In this document: one piece after another, positions 54,420 to 64,000 of the stretch
Layout: each line of letters begins with the position of its first letter
Position numbering within the stretch: position 1 is the first letter of the stretch
NCBI GenBank assembly: GCA_024405015.1
Contig: JAKSPE010000012.1
Location: 1-64,000, forward strand
Origin: Sphaerochaetaceae bacterium
GTDB taxonomy: Bacteria; Spirochaetota; Spirochaetia; Sphaerochaetales; Sphaerochaetaceae
Length of the DNA stretch: 64,000 nucleotides
Direction: 5' to 3'
The notes under the pieces: generated by a model
The model's input: the letters and a program-made list of their open reading frames with translations, nothing else
Database searches by the model: none
What the model was told of the DNA's origin: nothing
Translations under genes and position numbers: made by a program

Positions 54420-56431
54420 CTGTCACCTTCCTTGGCTGTTGAGAGCATCTTCTCTCCGAATGTGTTCTTCTTGGCGATTCCCAGAATGTCATCACTTGTG
54501 ACCGGGACTCTTCGGATGGTGTGTCCGAGGGCCTGTGACAGCGCACTCATCAGCGCTGCTGTGGTAAGACCTCTGAGGGCTGCCGTGAGCGATGAGGAGG
54601 TAAACGATCCATCCTGGTCAATCTTGATGTCGATGTTGCACTTGCTTGAGATTCTCGGGCAAATGTCGGAAAGCACCGTTGTGATGGTGTGTCTTGCCTT
54701 GTTCAGAAGTCTGTCCTGGTCAAAGACGTGTCCGAGATGGAAATTGACCCAGATGTTGTCAATCACAGGAGCCAGCATGACGGTGTCAATGTGAAGGTCC
54801 ACGGCTACGGTTCCGATACAGGAGCTGAAATAGAACGGATCCATGAAATCGGCTTCGTAGTCTGCCGTGATGGTGATCGGAAGTCTTGAGAACTCTCGCT
54901 TTCTGGCAAGTTCCGAACAGGATTTGATCAGAAGCGAGGAAACGATTCCGATTTTTCTGGAAAGGGCACTTGGTCCCAGGTCGATGATTGTCGGGTCGTT
55001 GACATCGAGGAAGTAGATGTCCTCGTCTGAGATCTGGATGAACTGTCGGATGGTCTGTTTCCAGATGCCGATCATGGATTTGTCGCAGTTCATTCCGGTA
55101 TTGACGATAAGCCTTTCATCCTCGGTCAATGTAACGGAGAGCTTGTAGTTTGCAATGGAGTTGAACTGCTGGGAAAATCCCATGATGCCTTCGCCCGTTG
55201 CGATACCGATACCTCTGGAATAGTTCACAAGTGGGTTCATCTTGCCCATGTAGAGTTTCTTCTGGGTGTTTGCCGCATACTTTCTGCTGTACCAGGAACT
55301 TGCCATGACCGCTTCCAGAGAGCCTTCGAGCTTGTCGAAATCAGAACTTTCCTTGACGCTTTCACAAAGTGGGAAGCCCTTCTTTCCGATGCCCTTGATT
55401 CTGTCCAGTCTCCAAAGGCCAGGCTGCATGCCAAGGCTTGCGGCAAGGGATGTGAAGTGGTTCTCGGTTCCCGCGAGCGCCATGGAGTAGCCAAGGTCTC
55501 CGAAGAAGTTGGCAGGAGGAGTGGAGCTTCTCATGATGGTGATGTTCACTTCCGCTGCCTTGATCGGATACACAGAGACCAGACCCGCAAGAATGTTGTG
55601 GCACACTTCTGTGGTGAAAATAGGGAAGGCTCCGAGGTCAATGATGCAGTTTGCCTTGTCGGCAACTGGTGTGCCGTCTGGAAGGTAGGCTGTCTCATGG
55701 TCGATCTTGAGTCTTGGCTGCCATGACTCCATTGGACTGCTGAGCTCAACAAGCTCACCAGACTGCTCTGCGGCCATGGCTGCGATTGCGGCAATGATGG
55801 ATGGCTGCACGATGAGCTGGTCATATGGGGCATAGTAGGACTGCGGATGCAGGGTGATGTTCTCAATTGGGTAGCCGACAGATTCTGCGACTGCTTTTCT
55901 GACGTGAATCGGCCACTGGGAGGCGACACGCAGATTCATCTTGCCATCTTTCTTGACGGCGAAGATTCTCTGGTCGCCAAGCATCGGCTTGGAGAACGGA
56001 GTGGTCTCGAACGAAGACTTGAAGACCTTTGTCTTTTCGTTGAAATACTCATCCGGGTCACCGAAGGTCCAGATGAACGGCTCGCCGAACTGCTCGCTGT
56101 GCAGGTCCTCGGAATCCGGTCGGATCTGGTAGGAGACCTTGACCTCGTTGCAGAATAGGTCTACGTCCTCTGCCTCATAGCCGAAAACCGCCAGGACAGG
56201 CTGGCCTTTGTAGTAGACCTCGTCACGGGCAAAGATCGGGAACTGCTCATCCATGACGTGGATGTTTGGGTTGCTTCCGAAGTCGGATGCGCTGAGTACC
56301 AGCATGTGTCTGAACTGGTTTTCACCAGGGATGCTGATGTCTGCAATCCTTCCGCTCGAGACTGTTGAGGTGACAAGTTTTCCAATGAGATGTTTTCTGT
56401 TGAGTTCGAATAGTTCACTCTGTTCAGGCAT
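54416..56431 (-). CDS. Molybdenum-hydroxylase-like large subunit, cofactor motifs altered
   Basis: A 671-residue homologue of the xanthine dehydrogenase/aldehyde oxidase large subunit, about 100 residues short. The N-terminal part is recognizable (HVMDEQFPIFARDEVYYKG, then QPVLAVFGYEAEDVD). Where the family has the GGGFGGK pterin-cofactor motif, after SQWPIHVRKAVAESVGYP, this protein reads SYYAPYDQ. Where the R-G-x-G-x-P-Q motif is expected it reads GDLGYSMALAG. I cannot find the catalytic Glu context either. It may use a different cofactor or serve structurally, or be an inactive relative. It is followed by the two small subunits at a 4-base overlap. Confidence 0.72.
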   Translation of the reverse strand: MPEQSELFELNRKHLIGKLVTSTVSSGRIADISIPGENQFRHMLVLSASDFGSNPNIHVMDEQFPIFARDEVYYKGQPVLAVFGYEAEDVDLFCNEVKVSYQIRPDSEDLHSEQFGEPFIWTFGDPDEYFNEKTKVFKSSFETTPFSKPMLGDQRIFAVKKDGKMNLRVASQWPIHVRKAVAESVGYPIENITLHPQSYYAPYDQLIVQPSIIAAIAAMAAEQSGELVELSSPMESWQPRLKIDHETAYLPDGTPVADKANCIIDLGAFPIFTTEVCHNILAGLVSVYPIKAAEVNITIMRSSTPPANFFGDLGYSMALAGTENHFTSLAASLGMQPGLWRLDRIKGIGKKGFPLCESVKESSDFDKLEGSLEAVMASSWYSRKYAANTQKKLYMGKMNPLVNYSRGIGIATGEGIMGFSQQFNSIANYKLSVTLTEDERLIVNTGMNCDKSMIGIWKQTIRQFIQISDEDIYFLDVNDPTIIDLGPSALSRKIGIVSSLLIKSCSELARKREFSRLPITITADYEADFMDPFYFSSCIGTVAVDLHIDTVMLAPVIDNIWVNFHLGHVFDQDRLLNKARHTITTVLSDICPRISSKCNIDIKIDQDGSFTSSSLTAALRGLTTAALMSALSQALGHTIRRVPVTSDDILGIAKKNTFGEKMLSTAKEGDR

Positions 56432-56493
56432 ACGGTAAGAATAGCACCGTCATGCTGTTTTTTCAACAATAGTGGAATACCTTACAGATTTGT

Positions 56494-56499
56494 TATAAA
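56494..56499 (+). promoter_or_regulatory. Extended -10 promoter of ligA
   Basis: TGTTATAAA (56491-56499) is a TGn-type extended -10 element ending 8 bases before the ATG, which leaves a leader of about 2 bases. No ribosome site is seen. Confidence 0.4.
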
Positions 56500-56504
56500 A
56501 TTAA

Positions 56505-58613
<2,109 letters not shown>

Positions 58614-58621
58614 GAGGACAT

Positions 58622-58996
58622 ATGGACAAGGTAAGTCTGAAGATCAAGCTCTATCTGGAAAACGAGAATGACAAGTTCATGGGAATCGGTGTGCTGTGGC
58701 TTTTGCAGAAGGTCGATGCGACAGGTTCCTTGCGAGCAGCTGCAGCCGAGCTTGGGATCTCCTATTCCAAGGCCTTTCGGATGGTGGAGAATCTTGAGGC
58801 GGCACTGGGTGTCGATGTTCTTGAAAGACGAAAGGGTGGAGTCAATAGAAGTGGCGCCAGCCTCACACCGTTTGGGCAGGAGTTCATCGTCCTGTATGAC
58901 GACTTTCAGAAAACGTGCAAAAAGCTGCTGGAAGATCCGTTTGACACCTTTGAGAAAAGACTCAAAACCTTGGTTTCCGCATCGTTGGAAGGTTGA
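58622..58996 (+). CDS. ModE-type winged-helix regulator (DNA-binding domain only)
   Basis: A 124-residue LysR/ModE-like winged helix: LLQKVDATGSLRAAAAELGI, then SYSKAFRMVENLEAALG, then a basic wing (ERRKGGVNRSGASLTP). It lacks the C-terminal molybdate-binding domains of E. coli ModE, as do many short members that rely on another protein or on unknown ligands. AGGAGG precedes the ATG. It lies in an operon with ligA, about 2 kb from the molybdenum-hydroxylase-like genes, which is suggestive but not proof that it regulates them. Confidence 0.8.
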   Translation: MDKVSLKIKLYLENENDKFMGIGVLWLLQKVDATGSLRAAAAELGISYSKAFRMVENLEAALGVDVLERRKGGVNRSGASLTPFGQEFIVLYDDFQKTCKKLLEDPFDTFEKRLKTLVSASLEG

Positions 58997-59020
58997 GAAT
59001 TCGAAAAAACAAAAATTGAT

Positions 59021-59069
59021 GCAATACTATTGCCATAAAAGAAATATGTGTTTCTATGAAAAGTATTGC
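59021..59069. repeat. Inverted repeat upstream of the sRNA promoter
   Basis: GCAATACT (59021-59028) and AGTATTGC (59062-59069) are perfect reverse complements with 33 bases between them. They end 20 bases before the -35 box of the candidate sRNA. They could be an operator or a stem; no T-run follows on the plus strand. Confidence 0.5.
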
Positions 59070-59089
59070 TAAAAAAATATCAAACCCTA

Positions 59090-59118
59090 TTGTCTTTTTT
59101 TACTAATGCTAATATATT
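59090..59118 (+). promoter_or_regulatory. Promoter of the candidate small RNA
   Basis: TTGTCT (59090-59095), a 17-base spacer and TATATT (59113-59118). The expected start is at about 59125. Confidence 0.7.
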
Positions 59119-59124
59119 TGTTGC

Positions 59125-59196
59125 ATACGAGATGTAAATCTCAACCTCCTTTTGTTCCCCCATGGTTTGACCTCCTTTTTTCCATGGGGTTTTTTA
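59125..59196 (+). ncRNA. Candidate small RNA with two anti-Shine-Dalgarno segments
   Basis: The predicted transcript of about 72 bases runs from a promoter-defined start to a terminator. It begins with a 5-bp hairpin (GAGAT-GTAA-ATCTC, 59130-59143). An unpaired AACCTCCTTTTG (about 59143-59154) follows. The terminator stem CCCCATGG/CCATGGGG has a loop containing GACCTCCTTTTTT. Both segments are complementary to ribosome binding sites of the AAAGGAGGT form, and match the 16S 3' end CACCTCCTTT. No ribosome site or start codon is present on this strand. An RNA blocking translation starts, or one titrated by mRNAs, is inferred. On the opposite strand the same bases could encode a 27-residue peptide, which is the main alternative. 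Confidence 0.6.
59158..59196 (+). terminator. Rho-independent terminator of the small RNA
   Basis: A perfect 8-bp stem CCCCATGG (59158-59165) / CCATGGGG (59182-59189) is followed by a T-run (59190-59196). The 16-base loop contains the second CCTCCTTT. Confidence 0.8.
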
Positions 59197-59387
59197 TTGC
59201 CTTTTTTCAGAAATTTGCAGAATATGATTTGCATATATATCGATACGATATTCAAAATCATACCTTTATGCTTGGAAAATTCGGCTTCTTTTGCATAAAA
59301 CACTACCAAATTGCAATTTTTCTATTGCTGTTATGGAATCCTGGATGTATATTAATTGTGCATTCTTGCAATATATAAGGGATTATC
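59197..59387. other. A/T-rich argR upstream region
   Basis: About 190 bases without a gene. Several A/T-rich inverted half-sites resembling ARG boxes (TTGCAT, ATTCAAAATCAT) occur, but none is convincing. AAGGGA gives argR a ribosome site. Confidence 0.35.
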
Positions 59388-59858
59388 ATGAAGCAGAGAT
59401 ACAACAGACTTACCGTCATCAAGGAACTCATCAAGAAGAATCGAATCGATAACCAGGACACCTTGCTCAACCTCCTGAAAGAAGAGGGGTACGATGTCAC
59501 ACAGGCAACCCTTTCCAGAGACCTCAAGATGCTGAAGGTCGGCAAGATCTCAGACGGTTGGAGCGGCTACTACTATTCTTTGCCTGACAACGACGTTGTC
59601 GCAGAGTCCGAGAAGAGCTATATCCAGGACGTCCGACGAGGCATCATCTCCCTTGAATTCAGCGGAAACATTGGTGTCATCAAGACCCGTGAAGGCCATG
59701 CAAACAGTGTTGCAGTCGGACTTGAAGCTCTTGGACTTCCGGAGATTCTGGGAACCCTTGCCGGAGACGATACCATTATGGTGATTCTCCGAGAAGGCAT
59801 GACAAAGGAAGACCTTCTTGAGAGCTTCAAATCAAGAATTCCTGAAATAGAAGACTGA
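59388..59858 (+). CDS. argR: Arginine repressor ArgR
   Basis: An arginine-responsive DNA-binding hexamer that controls arginine synthesis or use. The 156-residue protein has a winged helix (YDVTQATLSRDLKMLKVGKI) and the C-terminal arginine-binding/oligomerization domain (TREGHANSVAVGLEALGLPE, GTLAGDDTIMVILREG). No arginine genes are in this window, so its targets lie elsewhere. Ribosome site AAGGGA. It is preceded by the candidate small RNA on the same strand and followed by pgi with its own promoter. Confidence 0.93.
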   Translation: MKQRYNRLTVIKELIKKNRIDNQDTLLNLLKEEGYDVTQATLSRDLKMLKVGKISDGWSGYYYSLPDNDVVAESEKSYIQDVRRGIISLEFSGNIGVIKTREGHANSVAVGLEALGLPEILGTLAGDDTIMVILREGMTKEDLLESFKSRIPEIED

Positions 59859-59872
59859 AACCCCTCCATAAC

Positions 59873-59901
59873 TTGTTAATATTCTCTTTAGATTATATAT
59901 T
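59873..59901 (+). promoter_or_regulatory. Promoter of pgi
   Basis: TTGTTA (59873-59878) and TATATT (59896-59901) are 17 bases apart. The predicted start is near 59908, leaving a leader of about 34 bases. Confidence 0.7.
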
Positions 59902-59941
59902 ATAGCCATTCCCTCAATTTCTATGGGGTGTGGAGGTAATT

Positions 59942-61534
59942 GTGATCAACTACAAAGATCTTGATCTTACAGATAACTATGCAGTTCTCAAGGCTAAGAA
60001 GCCTTTTGACATCAAGACATGTCTCAATGCAGACAGAATCCGAAAGTCCAACATCCGTGAAGCTGGATCCATGTCCTACAACTATGCCGCAATGCCTGTT
60101 GATGAGGATATCATCGATACCCTTCAGGCTCTTGCCGATGAGCAGCAGCTCATTGAGAAGTACAAGGCTCTTCTCAGCGGCGAGCGCATGAACACTGGCG
60201 AGGACCGTCTGGTTCTCCATCAGCTTACCCGCGGTCGCGCAATCGACGGTCTCAAAGTTATGGCCGACGGCGTCGAGAAGGGTGATTTCTACAACCAGGA
60301 GCTTGAGAAGATCAGAGTCTTCTCCGAGAAGGTCCGAAGCGGTGAGATCAAGGGTTCCACGGGTAAGGAGATCAAGACCGTCATCCAGATTGGAATCGGT
60401 GGTTCCGACCTCGGTCCAAGAGCACTTTGCTATGCCCTGAACCTCATTGGACCTCAGGACGGATGCACCAAGAAGCTTGAGGCAAGATTCATCTCCAACG
60501 TCGACCCAGACGATGCCTGTGCAGTGGTTTCCGGTCTGGATTTGGAAAGCACACTGTTCATCCTGGTTTCCAAGAGCGGAACAACCCAAGAGACACTTGC
60601 AAACAGAGACCTCGTCTTCAAGGTCATGCGTGACAGCGGTGTTCAGGGCCTGGTTCCAGAGAAGCATGTCGTTGCCGTCACAAGCAACACCAGCCCACTG
60701 GCAAACAATCCTGACATTCTTGCCGTCTTCTTCATGGACGACTACATTGGCGGCCGCTACTCCGCAACAAGCCCAGTTGGCGGTGTTATCCTTTCTCTGA
60801 CCTATGGCTTTGACGTTTTCAAGGCAATTCTGGATGGAGCACATGCCGAGGATGTCTGTGCCCTTGAGTCTGACATCCGAAAGAACGGAACTCTCATGGA
60901 TGCCATGATCGGCATCTACCTCAGAAACGCACTTGGCTATCCTTACACCGCAGTTCTTCCATACAGCCAGAGCCTGCACAGAATGCCGGCACATTTCCAG
61001 CAGCTTGATATGGAGTCCAACGGAAAGCACGTCAACCGCTTTGGAAAGGTCGTGAACTACCAGACAGGTCCAGTCATCTTCGGTGAGCCGGGAACAAACG
61101 GACAGCATTCCTTCTATCAGCTTCTGCACCAGGGCACTGACATTGTTCCAATGCAGTTCATCGGTTTCAGAAATGCTCAGGGAGAGCTGGATAACATGAA
61201 CGGCGGATCCACAAGCCAGACAAAGCTCAAGGCAAACCTTGTTGCTCAGATCGTCGCATTCGCATGTGGACGTGACAATGCCGAGAATCCAAACAAGAGC
61301 TTTGAGGGTTCAAGACCATCCAGCCTTCTTTGCGCTGACAGACTTGACCCATTCACACTGGGTGCCATTCTGGCACACTTTGAAAACAAGGTCATGTTCC
61401 AGGGCTTTGTCTGGAACATCAACAGCTTCGACCAGGAAGGTGTCCAGCTTGGTAAGATCCTTGCCAAGAAGGTTCTTGCCGGTTGTGAAGGTGATGAGAA
61501 CCTTGAGGCCTATGCCGAGATCATGGGCATCTGA
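59942..61534 (+). CDS. pgi: Glucose-6-phosphate isomerase
   Basis: Interconverts glucose-6-phosphate and fructose-6-phosphate. The 530-residue protein shows GIGGSDLGPRALCYAL, VSKSGTTQETLAN (phosphate loop), GGRYSATSPVGG, QLDMESNGKHVNRFG and EPGTNGQHSFYQLLHQG, with the catalytic Glu and His of the family. The start is GTG at 59942, 6 bases after GGAGG; an upstream in-frame GTG at 59930 overlaps that ribosome site. Monocistronic, with its own promoter. lemA begins 40 bases downstream. Confidence 0.97.
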   Translation: MINYKDLDLTDNYAVLKAKKPFDIKTCLNADRIRKSNIREAGSMSYNYAAMPVDEDIIDTLQALADEQQLIEKYKALLSGERMNTGEDRLVLHQLTRGRAIDGLKVMADGVEKGDFYNQELEKIRVFSEKVRSGEIKGSTGKEIKTVIQIGIGGSDLGPRALCYALNLIGPQDGCTKKLEARFISNVDPDDACAVVSGLDLESTLFILVSKSGTTQETLANRDLVFKVMRDSGVQGLVPEKHVVAVTSNTSPLANNPDILAVFFMDDYIGGRYSATSPVGGVILSLTYGFDVFKAILDGAHAEDVCALESDIRKNGTLMDAMIGIYLRNALGYPYTAVLPYSQSLHRMPAHFQQLDMESNGKHVNRFGKVVNYQTGPVIFGEPGTNGQHSFYQLLHQGTDIVPMQFIGFRNAQGELDNMNGGSTSQTKLKANLVAQIVAFACGRDNAENPNKSFEGSRPSSLLCADRLDPFTLGAILAHFENKVMFQGFVWNINSFDQEGVQLGKILAKKVLAGCEGDENLEAYAEIMGI

Positions 61535-61574
61535 TTGGAATCAGATTTAGATTTAGATAAGAAAGGAGTTCACA

Positions 61575-62123
61575 ATGGTTATTGCAATTCTTGTAATCGT
61601 CGTACTCGCAATGTTGATCATCTCAACATACAACAACTGTGTCAGACTTAAGAACCAGGGAGAAGAGGCTTATGCTCAGATCGATGCACACCTGAAGCAG
61701 CGCTATGACCTGATCCCGAACCTCGTCGAGACCGTCAAGGGTTACGCCAAGCACGAGCAGGGAACACTCACCGCCGTCATCGAGGCAAGAAATGCCGCAA
61801 TGAGCGCTGGTACCGTTGAGGGCAAGGACAAGGCTGAGAAGGCTCTTGAGGGAACCCTCAAGACTCTGTTCGCTCTCAGCGAAGCCTATCCGGATCTTAA
61901 GGCAAACACCAACTTCACCAACCTCCAGAATCAGCTCACAAAGCTTGAGTCTGAGATTCTCCAGGCCAGAAAGTACTACAACGGAGTCGTCAAGACATTC
62001 AACACAAAGATCGAGACTTTCCCAGCTTCTCTGATTGTCGGTCTGTTCGGCGGCAAGTTCAAGAAGATGACCTATCTTGAGGTTGCAGAGGCCGAAAGAC
62101 AGAACGTCAAGGTTCAGTTCTGA
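61575..62123 (+). CDS. lemA: LemA family membrane-anchored protein
   Basis: A 182-residue protein with an N-terminal membrane anchor and a long helical bundle. NQGEEAYAQIDAHLKQRYDL and LIPNLVETVKGYAKHEQGTL are the family signature, with AEAERQNVKVQF at the C-terminus. Function is poorly known; the family is often next to DUF2207 proteins or a Htp-type protease. AAAGGAG precedes the ATG. It is followed 8 bases later by the DUF2207 gene, the usual partner. Confidence 0.9.
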   Translation: MVIAILVIVVLAMLIISTYNNCVRLKNQGEEAYAQIDAHLKQRYDLIPNLVETVKGYAKHEQGTLTAVIEARNAAMSAGTVEGKDKAEKALEGTLKTLFALSEAYPDLKANTNFTNLQNQLTKLESEILQARKYYNGVVKTFNTKIETFPASLIVGLFGGKFKKMTYLEVAEAERQNVKVQF

Positions 62124-62131
62124 TTCTGCCC

Positions 62132-64000
62132 ATGAAGAAAGCATTTGCTATTATGATGGTCCTCTTTGTGGGGACCATCTGTGTTTTTGCAGCTTATGGT
62201 GTGGATTATTACATCGAAAACTATGATGTGGAGATTGTCGTTGGAAACGATGCCGTTCACTACATCACGGAAACCATCGATGTCTATTTCGAAGGTCCTC
62301 ATCATGGAATCGTTCGAGAGATCCCAATTGATTACTCTGAGTACAATGGCATGAAGGTTCGTGTCAGGGACCTTTCATGCTCAGACCCTTATGAGACAAA
62401 CGAGGATAACGGCTATCTGGTCATGCAGATCGGATCTTCCTCCAAAACCTACAAGGGTGCCAAGCGCTATGAGATTTCCTACTCCTACGATGTCGGTGCC
62501 GATACCTTTGATGACTATGATGAGTTCTACATGAACGTCATCGGCCATGACTGGGAATGTGAGATCAAACATGCAACATTTGCCGTGTATCTTCCTTATG
62601 TCGAAAGTGACACCTTCACAGACCTGAATGCCTTCGGCGATTGGGTGTACGACTACACCTGGTTCACTGATGGTCGCTACGGCAATGGGTATGCTGACAA
62701 GACCGAAGTCTATCTGTATCAGTTCGAGGAAGAGGGTGGTTGGCTGCTTTTGGAAGGTGAGTCCTATGGACTTGGCCCATACGAAGGTGTGACGCTTAGA
62801 ACCGAACTTCCGGAAGGCTGGTACCAGGGCGCTCGCCAGCGTTGGGATTATCGTGGCATCATGAGCATCATCAGCCCAGTTGTCACCATTGTTCTTGTGG
62901 CCTTGGCTATGCTCGTCTGGGCAACCTACGGAAAGGACTCCATCCCAATCATCGTTGCTAGATTCACCGCACCGGATGACATGTCCCCTCTGATGGTGGG
63001 CTATGTCGCAGACTCCTCCGTGGATGACAAGGATGTCATCTCCATGTTGTTCTACTGGGCCGACCAGGGACTTCTGACCATTGAGGAGAAGAAGGGCGAC
63101 AAGTATGAGTTCACAAAGCTCATGGATATCATGGACTACGCCGTCAAGAGTGGAAAGAACATCCCGCTGCATGAGATCAAGCTGTTCAATGGATTTTTCA
63201 AGGGCTGTGAAGTCGGCGACACAATGACCTTCTCCAAACTTGAGAAGAACGGCTTCTACGACACCATCGTTGACACCAAACTCAAGACCAGACTGTTCTT
63301 CAGAAAGGACAAGGCTCTGCTGGATCGCAAGAGCATTGGTTTTTCCGTGCTCTTTGCTCTGCTTTCCTTTGTCCCTCTTGTGTTGGGAACACTCAGAATC
63401 GGCCTTTACGAGTTCGCACCGGATGTGGTGTTCTTTGCCTTTGCACTTTCCCTGTTTGTCTTTTTGATCAATCTGGCTCTGTTTGACCTGCTGTTCAAGC
63501 GATGGTATCTGCGAAAGAGCAATGTTTTTATGTCCATTGTCTGTGCCATTCCGACACTGATTATGGCGGCTGCTTTCATTGGTGTTGAGGGTGATATCAC
63601 CGGAACTGCAAACTTCTCACAGTGTCTGGTTCCGGCTCTTGGTAGTGCTCTGATGGCATTCTTCGGAATCATCATCGAAAAGAGAAGTGCCTACGGAGAC
63701 AAGGTCCTTGAGCAGATTCTGGGCTACCGCGAGTTCATCGATAAAGTTGAAATCGACAAACTCAAGATGATGATAGACGAAGATCCAAGCCTGTATTTCC
63801 ATGTGCTCAGCTATGCTGTGGTACTTGGTCTTGAGGACAAGTGGGCAAAGAAGTTCGATGGCATGATTGTGCCACAGCCTTCCTGGTACCGAGGCTACAA
63901 TGCCTTTGATGTGTATTACATGTCCAGAATGGCAAATCGCATGTATCACACCATCCCTGCTGCATCCATTCCGAAGTCCTCAGCTTCCGGCAGCGCCGGT
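62132..64000 (+). CDS. DUF2207 family membrane protein, 3' end cut by the window
   Basis: The first 623 residues of an exported membrane protein. A signal peptide (MKKAFAIMMVLFVGTICVFA) leads the extracytoplasmic DUF2207 domain (about 25-235; GPHHGIVREIPIDYSEYNG). Then come a membrane helix (about 250-268), a winged-helix-like cytoplasmic part (WADQGLLTIEEKKGDKYEFT), and three more helices around 410-520. The visible end is Ser/Gly-rich. It follows lemA directly and has no clear ribosome site, consistent with coupling to the lemA stop. The stop codon lies beyond the window. Confidence 0.85.
   Translation, partial: MKKAFAIMMVLFVGTICVFAAYGVDYYIENYDVEIVVGNDAVHYITETIDVYFEGPHHGIVREIPIDYSEYNGMKVRVRDLSCSDPYETNEDNGYLVMQIGSSSKTYKGAKRYEISYSYDVGADTFDDYDEFYMNVIGHDWECEIKHATFAVYLPYVESDTFTDLNAFGDWVYDYTWFTDGRYGNGYADKTEVYLYQFEEEGGWLLLEGESYGLGPYEGVTLRTELPEGWYQGARQRWDYRGIMSIISPVVTIVLVALAMLVWATYGKDSIPIIVARFTAPDDMSPLMVGYVADSSVDDKDVISMLFYWADQGLLTIEEKKGDKYEFTKLMDIMDYAVKSGKNIPLHEIKLFNGFFKGCEVGDTMTFSKLEKNGFYDTIVDTKLKTRLFFRKDKALLDRKSIGFSVLFALLSFVPLVLGTLRIGLYEFAPDVVFFAFALSLFVFLINLALFDLLFKRWYLRKSNVFMSIVCAIPTLIMAAAFIGVEGDITGTANFSQCLVPALGSALMAFFGIIIEKRSAYGDKVLEQILGYREFIDKVEIDKLKMMIDEDPSLYFHVLSYAVVLGLEDKWAKKFDGMIVPQPSWYRGYNAFDVYYMSRMANRMYHTIPAASIPKSSASGSAG

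Noticed and set aside
59109-59309. Minus-strand peptide(s) over the sRNA locus, including a 27-codon frame with an AAAGGAGG site
   Set aside because: Plausible alternative, but the minus strand lacks a T-run after the stem and has no promoter as good as the plus-strand one. Kept only as the competing explanation in the sRNA entry.
59921-61129. A 402-codon minus-strand open frame opposite pgi
   Set aside because: It is entirely antisense to a complete, motif-verified pgi and has no ribosome site or family features. The codon bias of this genome leaves few stops in that antisense frame.

Overview
The window looks like chromosome from an anaerobic or fermentative spirochaete, possibly of the Sphaerochaeta/Treponema type. 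I infer this from a single-chain pyruvate:ferredoxin oxidoreductase, compact ParE/ParC-type topoisomerase subunits, a DUF4416 protein, several short-signal lipoproteins, and a receiver/PEP-synthase-N-domain fusion. No rRNA, tRNA, flagellar or chemotaxis gene is present, so the assignment rests on gene content alone. Coding density is high, and most genes have AGGAGG-type ribosome sites. I see no CRISPR array or prophage.

Layout. 0-7 kb: leftward lgt, pepP-type aminopeptidase, gpmI and a PfkB kinase, then a rightward S41 protease. 7.3-7.6 kb: AT-rich gap with several DnaA-box matches. 7.6-17.8 kb: rsmE, a GH2 glycosidase, a GT4 glycosyltransferase, a 7-TM protein, an SDF-type symporter, a very large GH13 protein, pth and DUF4416. 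17.9-22 kb: a lipoprotein and an AT-richer cluster of four secreted proteins sharing a C-terminal motif. 22-30.1 kb: leuS, a YhhN protein, parE-parC and an RluA-type pseudouridine synthase. 30.2-31.4 kb: a REP-associated tyrosine transposase (RAYT) in long inverted repeats, with a related solo REP-like repeat at the left window edge. 31.6-43.3 kb: gdhA, the receiver/PEP-binding fusion, envelope and secreted proteins, nifJ and a WYL regulator. 43.4-51.3 kb: slyX, MATE exporter, dnaE, YggT, recG. 51.3-52.3 kb: accessory remnants (a small HTH-like ORF and an RHH-nucleotidyltransferase fusion). 52.4-59 kb: rsmD, a three-subunit molybdenum-hydroxylase-like complex, ligA and a ModE-type regulator. 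59-64 kb: a candidate small RNA, argR, pgi, lemA and a DUF2207 protein cut by the window end.

How it works together. gpmI, pgi, nifJ, gdhA, GH2 and GH13 fit a sugar-fermenting, ammonia-assimilating lifestyle. leuS, pth, rsmE, rsmD and the RluA-type enzyme serve translation. dnaE, recG, ligA and parEC serve replication and repair.

Most worth following up: a roughly 72-nt candidate sRNA at 59125-59196 carrying two anti-Shine-Dalgarno segments, one single-stranded and one in the terminator loop; the RAYT/REP element; the four-gene secreted cluster; a molybdenum-hydroxylase large subunit that appears to lack its cofactor signatures; and a recurring promoter layout that predicts leaderless mRNAs. 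All functional calls come from reading the sequence; no database search was run.
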